From: Albula goreensis
Lineage: Eukaryota; Chordata; Actinopteri; Albuliformes; Albulidae
DNA: 64,000 nt
NCBI GenBank assembly: GCA_022829145.1
Contig: CM040758.1
Coordinates: 12,856,628 to 12,920,627 of the forward strand
Direction: 5' to 3'
The position numbers and the translations under genes are program-made. The stretch's first letter is position 1; every line of letters begins with the position of its first letter. Shown here piece by piece: positions 60,759 to 64,000 of this stretch. Below the pieces are notes generated by a model. The model saw nothing but the letters and a program-made list of their open reading frames with translations. It searched no databases and was not told where the DNA came from.

Positions 60759-62887
60759 GAGTGTGCTGCGTTGGCAGCCAATTTAACACCCTTTAACATG
60801 CCCACCAGAACTTTTTCGGGAACTGCTGCAATTTGCTGTTGACTCTATTATGAGTGGTGCCTGTTGCCATGGGGAAGACCAATATTTCCGGCTCTAGGTG
60901 CGGAAAGAACTCGCCGCAGTAAACACACTCACATTCTCATAAAAATAATAACATACAAACATACTTATGAAAGAGGCTATTAAGCAACGCAAAGCTGAAG
61001 TTTGTGTGCATTGCGCTCCATCCCTTCTTAAAACAGAACACATCTGCACCTTTTCCCAGAAAGGAAAGATGACGAATTTCTCTCTATTTGGGTTTCACAT
61101 AATTTTCACTTAAACCCCCAGGCAAAGAAATTCATATTATGAAAAAAATCCTTTGAATCAGCTTCCATATCCGTGAGCTGAAATATTTTGACAGCGTGTT
61201 TCGGCACAAAGCTTTGCATCACGAGACGGAGGCACACTTCAGAACACAGGAGAGTATGATGATGAGAGGAGGGCTTCCTGCCCATTTGGGCTCGTCATGC
61301 CTCAGGGTTATCTGTCCTGATTCAGTCTGTGCCCACGCCACATCCCAATCCTACACTGCAGATTGTTTTCTGATACCTTGTAGGGAAGGCTTTGATTAAC
61401 ACAATTGACACATTCGCCATCTTGTTGATCTTAAAGCTTGGGCCCAGGCTTAACATAAAAACAGTCATTTCATTCAAAATGAAAGGATATACAAAACTCC
61501 CCTTTCTTGATAATGTGCACACCAAAATCTTTAAACTCACCACACTTATTAACATTTAAGTCATTTGTTCTCTTAATTTTTAATACATTTGATATATTTT
61601 ATACATTTCACTGACATATCTCTAGTTCCAACTTATCACATTTAAGTCTAATAAATACATAAAATGCATCTAAATTATTGATATCCAATCATAAAACTGT
61701 ATGGGAATTAATGATTCAGGAATCATATCTCAAATAAACCAAATATGTTTATAAACGTAATGCTTAAAATATGTTTAAAGTTTTAAGAATCATCTTTACT
61801 TCTTCACAATTAAAAAGAACTCATTGGATAAAAGACAACAGAGGTGATTCACAAACAGCAATTACATCTCTGTATTGATATATGTATAATACATTTTGGG
61901 ATCTCTTTGCTACATTGGAATCAAATCACTGACTGAAGAAAGCTCTATTTCTGTTTCACCTCTGCAACAAGTGTCCACTGGTAATAATGTAATAATGACA
62001 CAAAGATGAAAGTCCATTATGCTAAAAGATCTCAGGAATTTGTTTTTCATAGCTGTGGGCCTTTGTTATGCCCAAGAGGAACGGCATGTTCTTTTAAAAC
62101 AAGCAAAGAAACGCCTGTATAAAAAGCCAGTGTATTTTTTTTTGCTTATGTTAGTGAGGTATTTCATTTGGTTGCTCAGATATGTGTGTTTGGAAATGCC
62201 GCAATGGGGCCCATCTGAGCACTGGGTAAAATGGAAAAGCAAAACTTTAATTAATTCATATTTTTTTTGCAGAGGTGGGAATAAATGCTGGGGAATTATT
62301 AAGGACAGAACAGAGCTGCAAAAACAGCTCTTCTTATTAGACTCATCAGTCTTTAAGAGCACTTTCTATTCTTGCTGGAAAAAAGTTTGCAACCGCATAA
62401 CTTTCCTCCGCTCATAATTAACCAGCGCTCCCATTCAGCCCAGGCCTTAAATATAAGCCCTGGAACTAAATGGGAATTCATTTCTCAGTGCCGCCGAAGT
62501 TGGTGATGGCCATTCATTTCCTGCTCCACAACAGAAAAGTGCATTTCATATCTGGCCCTTTGGGGTCATATTTCCAGAGATATCACACACGCTGAACCTA
62601 CATAATCGGTCTCATATACTGATTTAGCACAAACCGTTTACTCCTGGTGATAAATCATTGCTGGCATAAAATCAACTGTCCCTTTTTACTTTCCAGGAGC
62701 GATATCCAGATTTTTATTTACAATTTAGAGGGCAGATATGTCATCAGAATTACAGCAAAACTTGCCACTAAAAGTTGCTTTAATCATCATACAGCTATTA
62801 GGACTGTCTTTTATGAATGATAAGCTCCTGGTGGGAGCTGGCAGTTCATCACTGATGAAGCACTAGCCACCCAAACACAGACTATTC

Positions 62888-63085
62888 TATGGTGTATTGG
62901 AGTGTAATGGTCAGGGAAATAAGCTTGAAAGGTTATGAAACTGAGGTTGCCAGTTTGATTCCCTGTATGGGCACTGCCATTCCACCCTTTAGCAATGTAC
63001 TTATATACACACATATAGCTGTACGTAAGCTATGCAAGTCACTTTGGATAAGAGTGACTGCTAACGGCCTACAATGCAGTAATGA
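62888..63085 (+). mobile_element. tRNA-derived SINE copy, fairly complete
   Basis: Head GGTGTATTGGAGTGTAATGG, a B-box-like GTTTGATTCC within GAGGTTGCCAGTTTGATTCC (62943-62962), the GGGCACTGCCATT block, CACCCTTTAGCAATGTACTT, AGCTGTACGTAAGC, and tail GTCACTTTGGATAAGAGTGA followed by CTGCTAA (63039-63065). The order matches a SINE family common in fish. This is the best-preserved copy in the window; the other relics share its modules. Confidence 0.7.
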
Positions 63086-64000
63086 AATACAGGCAATGTC
63101 CTAGTGTCAACTGAAAATCTGGACTTTTAAAAGAGGTGGTGACAGATTGCTGCGTGTTATGTGCCGTTTGAGGAACTGCCTGCACGCATGGCTGCGACAC
63201 TTCCACAGGCGCAGCCAGGGCTGCGGAATTTTGGCGGCGTCGGTCACCCAGACGGCCCCCATCTGACACTTTGCACGGTTCCAGGTGACTGGTGTGCACA
63301 TGGAACACATGTGTGACAGACGCACAGTCCACTGATGCTAAAAACGCCTGACTAGAACGGGGGAAGACAGAGACACTAAATATAGCCAGAGCAATTCAGT
63401 TCAGTATCATTAAGCTAATGGATCTACAAAGGAGCCCATATATAATACATACCTGTATTAATCAGTGTGATTAACTACAAGAGAGCAAGAAATCAGGACC
63501 ACACTGCATCTGTCCAGACCTGTGTCTAAATTTTCTGGTGTATTAGAAGAGATTTAAAAAATACAAATGTTCATCTCACTGAATGATACACCTTAAAAGC
63601 AAATACAGGAAGCTTGTAAACACCTTTCCGCATGTGGCATGTCTGAAGGCCTTCCTGTGTAGGAAACCAAATTAAATGTACAGAACACACCTTCTCAGTT
63701 TAGCAAGCGTTGTGTGATTTCTTTTCATAAAATGGAGCAGGTCTCTGAGGAATGTTTGCTGGAACAATGAGCAGTTCTAATTAAGGGAGGTACAAATATA
63801 TGCCCATTTGTCTCAGCCACCAAACAATACACCCGCACAGCACTTCCTGCATTTCAGTCACGGTTGCTGCTTTCCCTGGAACCTCATAGGTAACAACACA
63901 CACAACCTTTGTCATCTGACACTGATTATTCAAATTAAAAATAATATTTGATTTCTCAGCCTATTAAACTCAAGCTCTGACAATGTACTTGACTGTAAAT

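Larger units (their letters stand above)
60548..64000 (-). other. gstcd: gstcd upstream intron, continuing past the window
   Basis: I looked for the residues that precede VALHACG in human (around NIWFIQANMEYF) and did not find them, so the previous exon is probably beyond 64000 or too diverged to spot. The stretch holds a TG microsatellite, a SINE copy and an unexplained GC-rich open block at 63107-63332. Confidence 0.6.

Overview
This window is nuclear genomic DNA from a vertebrate, most likely a ray-finned fish. Its coding capacity sits in short exons with GT-AG introns. The non-coding DNA carries many CA/TG microsatellites, a decayed Tc1-like transposon and relics of a tRNA-derived SINE with a tail resembling those common in fish. 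Placing it in an early-branching teleost lineage would be a guess.

Two genes are present, both on the minus strand. The main one is a complete nephronectin gene (npnt). I joined 12 coding exons between 48924 (start codon) and 8620 (stop codon). They give a 576-residue secreted protein made of a signal peptide, an N-terminal Cys/Trp-rich segment, five EGF-like modules, a Pro/Thr/Arg-rich linker built from nine 7-residue repeats, an RGD integrin-binding site, an acidic-hydrophobic segment and a C-terminal MAM domain. Introns 1-10 are phase 1, except intron 1 (phase 2); intron 11 is phase 0. All are GT-AG and the joined frame has no stop.

Upstream of npnt in the same orientation is the 3' end of gstcd (glutathione S-transferase C-terminal domain-containing protein). 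Its last four coding exons lie at 60547-56151 and encode 128 residues, covering the HACG/PCCYG methyltransferase-like region and the C-terminus. One is a 31-nt microexon. The GSTCD-NPNT tandem order is also that of human 4q24. The rest of gstcd lies beyond position 64000.

Layout: 1-8619 is npnt 3'UTR and downstream intergenic DNA, with the Tc1-like relic near 2.7-3.4 kb and a strong hairpin at 5.96 kb. Npnt occupies 8620-48924, the npnt promoter region is about 48990-49330, intergenic DNA fills 49.3-55.9 kb, and gstcd runs from 55.9 kb to the window end.

I found no prokaryotic-type system, CRISPR array, rRNA or tRNA gene. The unusual features are local: the 21-bp coding repeat in the npnt linker, a 33-bp minisatellite abutting the exon 11 acceptor, the gstcd microexon with an atypical donor before it, tandem duplications inside introns, and several possible hairpin or G-quadruplex sites. 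No searches were run. Homology calls rest on recalled human NPNT and GSTCD sequences and family features.
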